Shown here: piece after piece, positions 25,715 through 34,861 of the stretch
How positions within the stretch are numbered: position 1 is the stretch's first letter
Layout of the letters: every line of letters begins with the position of its first letter
Assembly (NCBI RefSeq): GCF_005860765.1
Contig: NZ_VCEI01000021.1
Span: 1,116,001 to 1,180,000 of the forward strand
Source of the DNA: Dyadobacter sediminis
GTDB taxonomy: Bacteria; Bacteroidota; Bacteroidia; Cytophagales; Spirosomataceae
Direction: 5' to 3'
DNA: 64,000 nt
Program-made: the position numbers and the translations under genes
Notes under the pieces: generated by a model
The model's database searches: none
The model's input: only the letters and a program-made list of their open reading frames with translations
What the model was told of the DNA's origin: nothing

Positions 25715-26434
25715 ATGAGAATACTATTACTTGGATACGGCAAAATGGGCAGAACGATCGAGAAAATTGCACTGGAAAGAGGGCATACGATCGTTGGCAG
25801 AATAGACCTTGGCAACCGCGCGGAAATGGACGTGCTCAAAACAGCGGATGTAGACGCAGCCATTGAGTTCAGCTCGCCTGAAGCCGCGTTTGAAAATATA
25901 ACCTATTGTCTTAAAAAAGGCTGGCCGGTTGTAAGCGGAACGACCGGCTGGCTGGAACACCGTGCAGAAATTGAAAGATTGTGCAAGGAACAGAACGGCG
26001 CATTCTTCTATGCATCCAATTACAGCATCGGCGTAAACCTGTTTTTCCGTCTGAACCGCCAGCTTGCACGCTTGATGAACGGACATGCATACCAGTCTTC
26101 CATGACCGAAATTCACCATATTCATAAACTGGACGCGCCAAGCGGAACGGCGATTACACTGGCCGAGGGAGTTATTGCTGAAACAGAATCACTGGACGGC
26201 TGGAAGCTGGCACCTGATGAAGAAGAAGGATATTTACAGATTACCTCGCTGCGGGAAGGAGAAGTTCCGGGAACGCACATTGTCCGTTACGAATCCGAAG
26301 TGGATACTATTGAGATAACGCATACGGCTAACAGCCGGGCCGGATTTGCATTGGGCGCCGTGGTATCAGCAGAATGGCTGCCGGGCAGGGAAGGGGTTTT
26401 CGGAATGGACGACCTTCTGAAGAATCTGGATTGA
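25715..26434 (+). CDS. dapB: 4-hydroxy-tetrahydrodipicolinate reductase
   Basis: 239 aa from the ATG at 25715 (the frame could begin 3 nt earlier at a TTG). It reduces the dihydropicolinate intermediate of the diaminopimelate/lysine pathway with NAD(P)H. Visible: the Rossmann motif RILLLGYGKMGRTI, GTTGW in VVSGTTGW, the SNYSIGVN substrate region and the catalytic HHIHKLDAPSGTA. Slightly shorter than enterobacterial DapB, as usual in this phylum. Part of the parA-lepB run. Confidence 0.95.
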   Translation: MRILLLGYGKMGRTIEKIALERGHTIVGRIDLGNRAEMDVLKTADVDAAIEFSSPEAAFENITYCLKKGWPVVSGTTGWLEHRAEIERLCKEQNGAFFYASNYSIGVNLFFRLNRQLARLMNGHAYQSSMTEIHHIHKLDAPSGTAITLAEGVIAETESLDGWKLAPDEEEGYLQITSLREGEVPGTHIVRYESEVDTIEITHTANSRAGFALGAVVSAEWLPGREGVFGMDDLLKNLD

Positions 26435-26463
26435 AAATCATAAACTATCAATAAACTTATAGC

Positions 26464-27600
26464 ATGGCTATCCATAAAGAAATTACCTCCAGTACGGTGC
26501 ATACCCATAAAAAGAAGTCGCCCATCCGTGAATGGTTTGATTCCGTACTTTTTGCCGTTGTGGCTGCAACCCTTATCCGCTGGCTTTTTTTTGAAGCATT
26601 TACGATTCCTACGCCTTCCATGGAGAACAGTCTGCTCGTTGGGGATTTTTTGTTCGTAAGTAAATTGCATTACGGAACACGTACGCCGAAAACACCGCTT
26701 CAGGTCCCGCTGACGCATCAGACAATCTGGGGAACCAACATTCCGTCTTATACCGATGCGGTTCAGTTGCCGCAATACCGTTTGCCGGGATTCAGTGAAG
26801 TAAAGCGCGGAGACGTGGTGGTGTTCAATTATCCGCCTGAACTTCAGCACCCGGTTGACCTGAAAACCAATTACATCAAACGCTGCATGGGACTTCCCGG
26901 AGACAAGGTGGAAGTAAGGGACCTGCAGGTTTATGCCAATGGAACCGCGGTTGAAAATCCGGTCCGAATGGAAAACGAGTATTTTGTTGCTACTTCAACT
27001 GCGGTCAATGAGGTTAAGGTGTTCAAGGAAAACGGAATTTCCGAATACAGCCCTTATACGGAAAGCTTTAATGATACGATTGCATCCAATGATCAGATGG
27101 GTTATCTGGTTTTTACAACAGTCGAAATCGCAGCAAAGCTGAAGAACTATGATTTTGTAAAAGGAATCACGCTTGTAAAATCCCCGAAGGAAATCAGCGA
27201 GCCAATGCTTTATCCGAATTCTTCCCTGTTCAAATGGAACCGCGACAATTACGGTCCGGTAACAGTTCCCAAAAAAGGAATGACCGTTCAGATGACTCCT
27301 GAAAATCTGGCATTATACGGTCCGGTTATCAAAAATTATGAAGGAAACGAAAATATAGTACTGGAAGAAAAATCGGTGAAAGTGAACGGTACAGCAATCA
27401 GCAGCTATACTTTCAAGCAGGATTATTATTTTATGATGGGCGATAACCGTCACAATTCTGCGGATTCGCGTTATTGGGGTTTTGTTCCAATGGATCATAT
27501 TGTCGGAAAAGCCGTATTTGTCTGGATGTCCATCGATCCGAGCCCGACCGGATTTTTTAACAAAATCAGATGGAACCGGATTTTCCGGGTTATTAACTGA
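26464..27600 (+). CDS. lepB: Signal peptidase I, first of two tandem copies
   Basis: 378 aa. It cleaves signal peptides at the outer face of the inner membrane. A membrane segment (residues about 27-46) precedes the catalytic Ser52 in IPTPSMENS; the general base is Lys139 in NYIKRCMGLPGD; the box E motif is MGDNRHNSADSRYWG. Between boxes lies a long insertion of about 170 residues, a feature of Bacteroidota LepB. It follows dapB after 29 bp and is followed by a strong terminator, then a paralogue. Confidence 0.95.
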   Translation: MAIHKEITSSTVHTHKKKSPIREWFDSVLFAVVAATLIRWLFFEAFTIPTPSMENSLLVGDFLFVSKLHYGTRTPKTPLQVPLTHQTIWGTNIPSYTDAVQLPQYRLPGFSEVKRGDVVVFNYPPELQHPVDLKTNYIKRCMGLPGDKVEVRDLQVYANGTAVENPVRMENEYFVATSTAVNEVKVFKENGISEYSPYTESFNDTIASNDQMGYLVFTTVEIAAKLKNYDFVKGITLVKSPKEISEPMLYPNSSLFKWNRDNYGPVTVPKKGMTVQMTPENLALYGPVIKNYEGNENIVLEEKSVKVNGTAISSYTFKQDYYFMMGDNRHNSADSRYWGFVPMDHIVGKAVFVWMSIDPSPTGFFNKIRWNRIFRVIN

Positions 27601-27618
27601 TTTTTTCAAGACCATTTT

Positions 27619-27663
27619 AAAAGTAAAAAGGGAATGCAGCAACGCATTCCCTTTTTTACTTTT
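27619..27663. terminator. Terminator after the first lepB
   Basis: Stem from 27619-27637 (ending AAGGGAATGC) pairs with 27644-27663 (starting GCATTCCC) with a single bulged T, loop AGCAAC, and a T-rich end. It likely ends the parA-parB-dapB-lepB transcript and separates the two lepB copies. Confidence 0.85.
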
Positions 27664-27747
27664 CAATATATATAAATAAATAATATATAAAAATTTACTA
27701 TTTATAAATATTGATGTAATATTGCAGGTAAACAAAAAGCAACCGCA

Positions 27748-28926
27748 ATGGCCGTTACCGAAATTGCCCCGAAACAGCAAAAACAGAATAAAGGCAAATC
27801 TGCCTTTCGTGAATGGATTGATTCTGTTTTGTTCGCCGTCATTGCTGCAGCTGTTATCCGCTGGCTGTTTTTCAGTGCCTTTGTAATTCCAACACCTTCC
27901 ATGGAAAATACATTGCTGGTCGGGGATTATCTGTTTGTAAGCAAGCTGCATTACGGCACTACTACGCCGGTTACGCCTTTGCAGATGCCGCTTACGCATC
28001 AGTACATTTGGGGAACTGCGATTCCTTCGTATCTGGAATGGATCAAATTGCCTCAATACCGCTTGCCGGGATTCACAGATGTAAAACGCGGTGATGTAGT
28101 TGTATTTAACCTGCCTGTTGAGCATCCGGAAACGTACAGCAAATACAGCAATGTGCTGCCCGACCTTCATCCGCATCCCGTGGATCTCCGTTCCAATTAT
28201 ATCAAAAGGTGCGTAGCGCAGGCTGGTGATACGCTGGAAATCCGGAACGGTCAGGTTTATATCAATGGTGAAGCGCAACCCGTTCCGTTTCGCATGCAGA
28301 ACGAATACTTTATGTCAACGACAACTGCTGTTCATGAAGAAAATGTATTTCGTAAAAACGGTATTACCGATTTTACACCGTTTACGGAAACGTTCAATGA
28401 CAGTACCGATTCCAATGATGAATCCGGTTATATCGTGAAAACGACGCCTGCTCTTGCCCAGAAGCTGAAAACGTACGATTTTGTAAAAAGAGTGGAGCCT
28501 TTGTATTTAAGCAAAGGTTTAAAGGAGCCTTTTCTTTTTCCGGCAACAAATCTGACAAACTGGAACAAGGATAATTACGGCCCGCTGATTATTCCGAAAG
28601 AAAACGGTACCGTTGTACTCAATGATTTAAATACGGCATTTTACGCGGATGTTATCCGGTATTATGAAGGAAATGAACATGTAACCCTGAAAGAAGGCAA
28701 GCTTCTTTTGAATGGAAAGCCTTTGAGCCAGTATACGTTTAAACAGGATTATTACTTCATGATGGGCGATAACCGGCACAATTCAGCGGATTCGCGTTAC
28801 TGGGGATTTGTGCCCAAAGATCATATTGTAGGTAAAGCAGTATTTGTATGGATGTCAATTGATCCTGACCCAACGAACTTTTTTAACAAGATTCGTTGGG
28901 AAAGGTTATTCAGAGTAATCAAATAG
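27748..28926 (+). CDS. lepB: Signal peptidase I, second tandem copy
   Basis: 392 aa, close paralogue of the preceding gene with the same layout: membrane segment, Ser51 in IPTPSMENT, Lys153 in NYIKRCVAQAGD, and MGDNRHNSADSRYWG. It has about 14 extra residues before the Lys box (HPETYSKYSN region). Both copies keep the full catalytic set, so both may be active. It has its own promoter region after the terminator. Two signal peptidases suggest division of labour by substrate or condition. Confidence 0.94.
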   Translation: MAVTEIAPKQQKQNKGKSAFREWIDSVLFAVIAAAVIRWLFFSAFVIPTPSMENTLLVGDYLFVSKLHYGTTTPVTPLQMPLTHQYIWGTAIPSYLEWIKLPQYRLPGFTDVKRGDVVVFNLPVEHPETYSKYSNVLPDLHPHPVDLRSNYIKRCVAQAGDTLEIRNGQVYINGEAQPVPFRMQNEYFMSTTTAVHEENVFRKNGITDFTPFTETFNDSTDSNDESGYIVKTTPALAQKLKTYDFVKRVEPLYLSKGLKEPFLFPATNLTNWNKDNYGPLIIPKENGTVVLNDLNTAFYADVIRYYEGNEHVTLKEGKLLLNGKPLSQYTFKQDYYFMMGDNRHNSADSRYWGFVPKDHIVGKAVFVWMSIDPDPTNFFNKIRWERLFRVIK

Positions 28927-28942
28927 CTCCGTTCGGCTTCGT

Positions 28943-30766
28943 TTATTCTTCCTGAGAATAAATTAGTGCGGTGTACGGTGGAATATGCAGCGAAGCATAA
29001 CAAGGCAGTTCGTCAAAAGATCCGTCCATGGTTTCTACGTCAAATACGCCAATATTGGAGAATTCAGGATCGTACTGCGCATTGTCGCTGTTTAATCTCA
29101 GATTCCATTTACCGGCTCTCGGGAAACCTACTTTATAGTCAGAAAAAGTTTCAATGGAAAAATTAAGGACAACCACTACGCTGTCTTTTGGCCCGCCCTG
29201 ATCCCAACGGTGCATCACAATTATTTTTTTATCGTTATCAACCCGGATCAATTGCACGTTCTGGCCCTGAAGACCTTTTGTAACGCCAAACCAGTTTCTT
29301 CTCAAGTGGATCATATCGCGGTGCAGTGCAGCGAATCCGCTGAACTTTTCCAGTCTTGACCAATCGATCGGGTCACTGTCGGAAAACCATTTGTCTTCGA
29401 GCAGTGGCTGCCCCTGAAAAATCATGGGAATGCCCGGTGAAGTCAAAACCAGTGCCACGCCAAGTGCGGCTCTCTTTTTTGAATACCAGTTATTTACATC
29501 ACCGTCTGCGATTTCTTCTGCAACCCGCGCTTGTCCGTTCGCAACCTCGTCGTGTGATTCGGTGTAAATGATGCGCTGAAAGGAATCTGTATTGAACCGG
29601 TCTGCAATCGTTTCTGCTACGCTGAACATATTTCTGTCCTGATCATTGGCTGTAATAATGGCATCTCTGACCGTATGTACAAATTCCGCATCCCATTGCG
29701 AGCCATAACCCATCCCGCCATTTTCAGGAGAATTGGTGATGAAATCCAACGAATGCATGTCTTCTGCAATCGTTATGCAATTCGGGCAACTTTCACGGAT
29801 GTCTTTATTGATCCATTGTATAAGTGAAATGCCTTCCTGAATATCATTGCCCGGATTGCCGTCTGCTTTTACATTCCGGATATAAGGTACCATATCCATG
29901 CGTAGCCCGTTAACACGGTATTCTTTCAGCCACATCATGGCGTTGTCATGAATGTACTGTCTTACTTCGCCGCGGCCGTAATCGGGACGTGTGTTTCCCC
30001 ATGGTGTTTCCGAACGCCAGTCGTTGTAGAAGTAAATGCCGCCGCCATCGTTTTCCTGCCATCCGTCAAACTGCCACAGATCCAGATCGGACGGGCCGAA
30101 ATGGTTATAGACAACATCCAGGATAACGGAAAGCCCGGCTTCATGGGCAGCCTGAACAAAAGCTTTCAGCCCGTCAGGGCCGCCGTAGTCGGATTCTATG
30201 GCAAACGGGTTTGCGGGGTTATATCCCCATGACCGAGATCCCGGAAACTCAGAACAGGGCATTAATTCAACAGCATTGAAGCCCATATCTTTCAGGTAAG
30301 GGATCTTTTCAATAGCCGTATAAAACGTCCCGACCTGATCTTTTTCCTTTACGTTAAAAGTACCTACGTGCAGTTCATAAACGACAAGTTCATGCCAGCC
30401 GGGCATTTGAAAACCGGTTTCTTTCCAGTCAAAGGAAGCATGATTATATACGATGCAATTTCCGGAAGAATTGGTCATTTTCAATGCATAAGGATCGTTT
30501 CTCATGAAATCACCATATGGTGTTTTCAAGGCAAACTTATACTCGTCACCTTCTTTTGAATTAGCTACCAAAGCGCCCCACATACCATTTTCTTCTTTTT
30601 CAAGCGGGTTTTTCTGATCATCCCAGTCGTTAAAAGTACCAACTACTGAAACGCTTTCTGCATGCGGTGCCCATACCCGGTAATAAACTCCTTCCGGATA
30701 GCAGGTTGCTCCCATTCCTTCAAATCGTTGAATGGTTTCCGTTTCTTCAGTTTGTAAATTTTCCAT
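28943..30766 (-). CDS. GH13 alpha-amylase family protein, 1,4-alpha-glucan branching enzyme-like
   Basis: 607 aa. An N-terminal CBM48 domain (YRVWAPHAESVSVVGTFNDW) precedes a GH13 barrel. Catalytic residues are the nucleophile Asp in NGLRMDMVPYIRN, the acid Glu in ITIAEDMHS and the stabilising Asp in ESHDEVANG; VILDVVYNHFGP is region I. A C-terminal beta domain follows. The layout fits GlgB-type branching enzymes or related malto-oligosyl trehalose hydrolases; the first is preferred. There is no signal peptide, so it acts on cytoplasmic glucan. No glgA/glgC gene is adjacent. It converges on lepB2 and diverges from dprA. Confidence 0.88.
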   Translation of the reverse strand: MENLQTEETETIQRFEGMGATCYPEGVYYRVWAPHAESVSVVGTFNDWDDQKNPLEKEENGMWGALVANSKEGDEYKFALKTPYGDFMRNDPYALKMTNSSGNCIVYNHASFDWKETGFQMPGWHELVVYELHVGTFNVKEKDQVGTFYTAIEKIPYLKDMGFNAVELMPCSEFPGSRSWGYNPANPFAIESDYGGPDGLKAFVQAAHEAGLSVILDVVYNHFGPSDLDLWQFDGWQENDGGGIYFYNDWRSETPWGNTRPDYGRGEVRQYIHDNAMMWLKEYRVNGLRMDMVPYIRNVKADGNPGNDIQEGISLIQWINKDIRESCPNCITIAEDMHSLDFITNSPENGGMGYGSQWDAEFVHTVRDAIITANDQDRNMFSVAETIADRFNTDSFQRIIYTESHDEVANGQARVAEEIADGDVNNWYSKKRAALGVALVLTSPGIPMIFQGQPLLEDKWFSDSDPIDWSRLEKFSGFAALHRDMIHLRRNWFGVTKGLQGQNVQLIRVDNDKKIIVMHRWDQGGPKDSVVVVLNFSIETFSDYKVGFPRAGKWNLRLNSDNAQYDPEFSNIGVFDVETMDGSFDELPCYASLHIPPYTALIYSQEE

Positions 30767-30886
30767 TTCCCTTGGGGATATTTGTTATTTTTGAGGTTAA
30801 ACTATTACGTATATTGGCAAAATACATGCCAGTTCGTATACTTATACGTTTGGTTGGAAGCAATGAGGATCACAACACACTATAAT

Positions 30887-32011
30887 ATGTCGGAACTTAC
30901 TGAAAACGAAAAGATATGTACACTTGCCCTGATTCATACGCCGGGAATCGGTTCCGTGACGATCAGGCAGCTTATCGGATACTGCGGAAGCGCTTCGGAA
31001 GTTTTTAAGTCGGAATACAAAAAGCTGATCAGAATCCCGGGCATTGGTGAAAAAGTAGCAAGGGCTATTCTCACCAAAAACTGTCTGAGCATGGCGGAAG
31101 AGGAATACCGCAAGTGCAGCGAATCCGGAACCGGACTTCATTTTTTTACAGACAAATCTTTTCCGGCCAGACTGAAACCGTTGTACGATGCCCCGATTGT
31201 ACTTTATTCCCGTGGTAATTTCGATTTCAATGCAGCCAGAACAGTCGGAATTGTTGGAACAAGGCAAATCAGCGAGTACGGCAAAGCCACTGCTGAAATC
31301 ATTATCAAGGAACTTCAGCCTTACTTTCCCATGGTCGTAAGCGGACTTGCATACGGAGTGGACATCACTGCGCATCGGGCTTGTCTAAAGCATCATATTC
31401 CCACAATAGGCGTTATGGCAAGCGGCCTTGATGTAGTGTATCCTTCCTCGCACCAGCGTACGGCTGCAGAAATGATGGAACACGGCGGGCTTGTCACGGA
31501 GAATGCGCTGGATACCAAACCGGATTTTATGAGATTTCCTGCACGTAACCGAATTATTGCGGGGTTAAGTGATGTTATTATTGTAGTTGAATCGGCAAAG
31601 AAAGGCGGAAGTCTGATTACGGTGGAATTTGCGCAAAATTATCACAGAGATGTTTATGCAGTTCCGGGAATGATCGGCAATGCGCAGTCGGAGGGTTGCA
31701 ATGCCCTGATCCGCGATCACAAGGCTTCCATTTTTACTTCCGTTTCGGATATGGCCTATGCCATGGGCTGGCATGAAATGGAAACAGATGAAGGTGCAGC
31801 CGAAAAGGTTCAGCTGCAAGCCAGTTTTGACGGATTTACGCAGGAGGAAGGACAAATTCTTGCGCTTTTGAAACAAAATGGTACCATACAGATCGATGAA
31901 CTGTCGTGGCAGTCGGGAATGCACCTTAACAGGCTGGCTACGCTGTTGCTGAATCTGGAATTTCAGGGAATGGTCCGGTCCATGCCGGGCAAAAAATACG
32001 GGTTGATATAA
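30887..32011 (+). CDS. dprA: DNA processing protein DprA
   Basis: 374 aa from the ATG at 30887 (MSELTENEKICTLAL); the longest frame adds 35 unlikely residues from a TTG and runs close to the neighbouring start. N-terminal helix-hairpin-helix region (IHTPGIGSVTIRQLI and IPGIGEKVA), then the Rossmann-like domain with GIVGTRQISEYG, VVSGLAYGVDITAH and RFPARNRIIAGLSD, then a C-terminal winged helix. DprA loads RecA on incoming single-stranded DNA in transformation and is also present in bacteria not known to be naturally competent. Confidence 0.93.
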   Translation: MSELTENEKICTLALIHTPGIGSVTIRQLIGYCGSASEVFKSEYKKLIRIPGIGEKVARAILTKNCLSMAEEEYRKCSESGTGLHFFTDKSFPARLKPLYDAPIVLYSRGNFDFNAARTVGIVGTRQISEYGKATAEIIIKELQPYFPMVVSGLAYGVDITAHRACLKHHIPTIGVMASGLDVVYPSSHQRTAAEMMEHGGLVTENALDTKPDFMRFPARNRIIAGLSDVIIVVESAKKGGSLITVEFAQNYHRDVYAVPGMIGNAQSEGCNALIRDHKASIFTSVSDMAYAMGWHEMETDEGAAEKVQLQASFDGFTQEEGQILALLKQNGTIQIDELSWQSGMHLNRLATLLLNLEFQGMVRSMPGKKYGLI

Positions 32012-32015
32012 ATGC

Positions 32016-32645
32016 ATGATTAAAGACATCGTTCAAACAATAAAACAGGGAGAAGGGCTAACAACCGAGTTTAAGAAAACCATTGACAGCCCGTTTAAAA
32101 TAGCCAAGACCATTGTATCTTTTGCCAATACATCAGGAGGTACCCTGATCGTAGGCGTATCGGACAATGGCACCATTTCGGGCGTCGCGTCGGAACTGAA
32201 AGAGCTGCAAAAGCTGGAAAAGGCAACTGCCGAACTGATCGAACCGGCCATAATGATCAGTATAGAAACGGTTAGCCTGGACGGCAGAAAAATACTGGTT
32301 ATTGATGTAAATGAAAGTCATGACAAGCCGCATTATGCCAGAAATGAAAAGCGAGAAAGGATTATCTACATCCGGGTCAAAGACAAAAGCATGCCGATTC
32401 CGCGATTGCTGCTGTACGGCGAAAGCGATGAAGATACCACAAAGCTGCTTGCTTCGCGGCATGTGAAAACACTGGTGACTTACTTGAAAGAAACGGATTC
32501 GATTACGGCCAAGGTCTTTTCCAGAATCATTAATATTTCGGAAAAAAGAGCAGAGAAAATGCTGCACGATCTTGCCGCCAGACAGATTTTATTAAAAATT
32601 TCTCCTAAGAAGCCCGAAACTTTCAGTCTCAAATGGGCAGAATAA
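32016..32645 (+). CDS. AlbA_2/Schlafen-type ATP-binding domain protein
   Basis: 209 aa. The N-terminal half is an AlbA_2 domain: EGLTTEFKKTIDSPFKIAKT, FANTSGGTLIVGVSDNG and a late RNEKRERIIYIRVKDKS. Such domains occur in putative transcription regulators and in nucleic-acid-binding proteins. The C-terminal half is probably helical and could be a winged helix (ITAKVFSRIINISEKRAEKML). The ATG lies 4 nt past the dprA stop, so the two are co-transcribed. Function not known. Confidence 0.82.
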   Translation: MIKDIVQTIKQGEGLTTEFKKTIDSPFKIAKTIVSFANTSGGTLIVGVSDNGTISGVASELKELQKLEKATAELIEPAIMISIETVSLDGRKILVIDVNESHDKPHYARNEKRERIIYIRVKDKSMPIPRLLLYGESDEDTTKLLASRHVKTLVTYLKETDSITAKVFSRIINISEKRAEKMLHDLAARQILLKISPKKPETFSLKWAE

Positions 32646-32679
32646 AAAAGGCGTTTGACATCCTTGTCAAACGCCTTTT
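32646..32679. terminator. Bidirectional terminator
   Basis: A perfect 15-bp stem AAAAGGCGTTTGACA (32646-32660) and TGTCAAACGCCTTTT (32665-32679) with loop TCCT, between the convergent AlbA_2 and FKBP genes. Confidence 0.92.
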
Positions 32680-32697
32680 CATTACAAAAACTGCTGT

Positions 32698-33129
32698 TTA
32701 TTTAATTCCTACCAATTCCAGTTCAAAGATAAGATCCTGTCCTGCAAGCGGATGGTTTGCATCCAGCACGACTGTATCTTCCGTTACTTCGCGGATGATG
32801 ACCGGAATAACCTGGCCGTTTCCTTCCTGATGCATGTTCAGTGTACTGCCAATTTCCAGAGGGATTTCAGCAGGAATCTGTTTTCTGTCAAAATGAATTA
32901 TCATATCTTCATTTACAGGGCCGTATGCTTCGGCATTCGGTATATGGATCGTTTTTTTATCGCCAATTTCCATACCTGTAACTCCGTCATCAAATCCTTT
33001 GATCACCTGACCGCTTCCAAGCTGAAAATCCAGAGGATCGCGTCCTTCTGATGAATCAAAAAGTTGTCCGTCCGGCAAAGTCCCTTTGTAATGGACCTGC
33101 ACATTATCACCTGCTTTCGCCTGCTTCAT
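32698..33129 (-). CDS. FKBP-type peptidyl-prolyl isomerase, SlyD-like
   Basis: 143 aa. FKBP core with YKGTLPDGQLFDSSEG, FQLGSGQVIKGFDDGVTGM and an insert-in-flap domain (IPNAEAYGPVNEDMIIHFDRK), which acts as a chaperone module in SlyD-type proteins. The ending is DANHPLAGQDLIFELELVGI. It lacks the His-rich metal-binding tail of enterobacterial SlyD. Cytoplasmic, since no signal sequence is present. It lies 73 bp downstream of proS on the same strand. Confidence 0.92.
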   Translation of the reverse strand: MKQAKAGDNVQVHYKGTLPDGQLFDSSEGRDPLDFQLGSGQVIKGFDDGVTGMEIGDKKTIHIPNAEAYGPVNEDMIIHFDRKQIPAEIPLEIGSTLNMHQEGNGQVIPVIIREVTEDTVVLDANHPLAGQDLIFELELVGIK

Positions 33130-33202
33130 TGTATTAAAACTTAATGGTTAGAAAATTGTCCTGCTCCGGAATTTTGCAGAACCTTGTACCGGTTGTCTAA
33201 AA

Positions 33203-34678
33203 TTAATATGCCCGCGCAAAAACCACTCTTCCGGATGAAGGCTTTCCGGAATAAATGCAGACACCTTCTTCCTGTTCCTGGTTCAGCGGAATGCAGCGGA
33301 TCGTTGCTTTGGTTTCTTCCTTGATTTTTTCTTCGGTTTCGGAAGTGCCGTCCCAATGCGCCAGAATAAAGCCGCCTTTGGTATCCAGCAGCTGGTTGAA
33401 TTCTTCAAACGTGTCTACACGTGTCGTGTTCTCCTCTCTGAATGCAAGGGCTTTGTTGTATATGGCTTCCTGAATATTGTCGAGAAGCAAACTGATGTAG
33501 CCGGCGATTCCTTCCAGCTGTACGGTTTCTTTTGTTTTGGTATCTCTTCTGGCTACTTCAATGGTGCCGTTTTCCAAATCGCGTGCGCCCATCGCAAGGC
33601 GTACCGGAACCCCTTTCAATTCATACTCGGCAAATTTGTAACCGGGTTTATAAGCATCGCTGTTATCGTATTTCACGCTGATACCCAGTTTTTTAAGCTC
33701 TTTTACAATTTCGCCTACTTTTGCAGAAATGAGTTCCAGCTGTTCGTCATTCTTGTAAATCGGCACGATCACCACCTGAATCGGTGCGAGTTTAGGCGGC
33801 AACACAAGTCCGCTGTCATCCGAATGCGCCATAATCAGTGCGCCCATAAGCCGGGTACTTACGCCCCAGGAAGTTCCCCAGACATATTCCAGCTTGCCGT
33901 CTTTATCCTGAAATTTCACATCAAAGGCATTGGCAAAATTCTGTCCGAGAAAATGTGAAGTTCCGGCCTGCAATGCTTTTCCATCCTGCATCAATGCTTC
34001 AATACAGTACGTGTCCACAGCGCCGGCAAACCGTTCGTTCGGTGATTTTACACCCTTAATTACCGGCACGGCCATCCATTCTTCTGCAAACTGCGCGTAT
34101 ACATCCAGCATTTGTCTGGTTTCGGCAATGGCCTCCGCCGAAGTAGCATGCGCCGTATGGCCTTCCTGCCACAAAAACTCTGCAGTACGCAGAAACAGAC
34201 GCGTCCGCATTTCCCAGCGAACCACATTCGCCCATTGGTTGATCAGCAGCGGCAAATCCCGGTATGACTGGATCCAGTTCTTGTACGTACTCCATATCAC
34301 CGTTTCAGAAGTCGGCCTGACGATCAGTTCTTCTTCTAGCTTGGCTTCCGGATCCACAATAACGCCTTTTCCGTTCGGATCATTTTTTAACCTGTAATGG
34401 GTAACGACAGCACATTCCTTGGCGAATCCTTCCACATGTGAGGCTTCTTTACTCAGGTATGACTTGGGTATGAACAAAGGAAAATAAGCGTTGGTATGCC
34501 CGGTTTCCTTAAACATGTCATCCAGTGCCCGCTGCATTTTTTCCCAGATCGAATAGCCGTACGGTTTGATCACCATGCAGCCTCGGACGGGAGAGTTCTC
34601 GGCCAGATCGGCTCTTTTTACTAATTCATTGTACCATTCGGAGTAATTTTCACTTCGGGTTGGTAAGGCTTTACTCAT
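33203..34678 (-). CDS. proS: Prolyl-tRNA synthetase, eukaryote/archaeal type
   Basis: 491 aa from the ATG at 34678 ([20 protein letters not shown]); the open frame extends 18 residues upstream but lacks family similarity there. It charges tRNA-Pro. A class II synthetase core without the bacterial editing insertion: [33 protein letters not shown], the motif 2 region [20 protein letters not shown] and [11 protein letters not shown]. The C-terminus RVVFARAY ends in Tyr as in type-3 ProS. This form is common in Bacteroidota. Confidence 0.95.
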   Translation of the reverse strand: MSKALPTRSENYSEWYNELVKRADLAENSPVRGCMVIKPYGYSIWEKMQRALDDMFKETGHTNAYFPLFIPKSYLSKEASHVEGFAKECAVVTHYRLKNDPNGKGVIVDPEAKLEEELIVRPTSETVIWSTYKNWIQSYRDLPLLINQWANVVRWEMRTRLFLRTAEFLWQEGHTAHATSAEAIAETRQMLDVYAQFAEEWMAVPVIKGVKSPNERFAGAVDTYCIEALMQDGKALQAGTSHFLGQNFANAFDVKFQDKDGKLEYVWGTSWGVSTRLMGALIMAHSDDSGLVLPPKLAPIQVVIVPIYKNDEQLELISAKVGEIVKELKKLGISVKYDNSDAYKPGYKFAEYELKGVPVRLAMGARDLENGTIEVARRDTKTKETVQLEGIAGYISLLLDNIQEAIYNKALAFREENTTRVDTFEEFNQLLDTKGGFILAHWDGTSETEEKIKEETKATIRCIPLNQEQEEGVCIYSGKPSSGRVVFARAY

Positions 34679-34745
34679 TCGTAGGATTATTTTGTAAATG
34701 AAAAGGAGTATATCGTTATATCGGAACCTCAAATTCTTGAAGTAG

Positions 34746-34753
34746 CAAAGATA
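34746..34753 (-). promoter_or_regulatory. Candidate -7 box for proS
   Basis: The minus strand reads TATCTTTG, matching TAnnTTTG, about 70 bp upstream of the chosen ATG. A start here would place the 18 codons of the longer frame inside the leader. No TTG at the usual spacing. Confidence 0.35.
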
Positions 34754-34861
34754 GTTTTTTATGTTAAATTTGGAATTAATGTATTATAGTGCACGTTTAC
34801 TTAGTACTTGGAATAAAAATTTTAATTATATTAGCATCAAACTTTTTAATCCTTTAAAGCC

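Noticed and set aside
30782..30886. 35-residue N-terminal extension of DprA from a TTG
   Set aside because: The sequence is aromatic-rich and unrelated to the family; the ATG at 30887 begins the conserved region.
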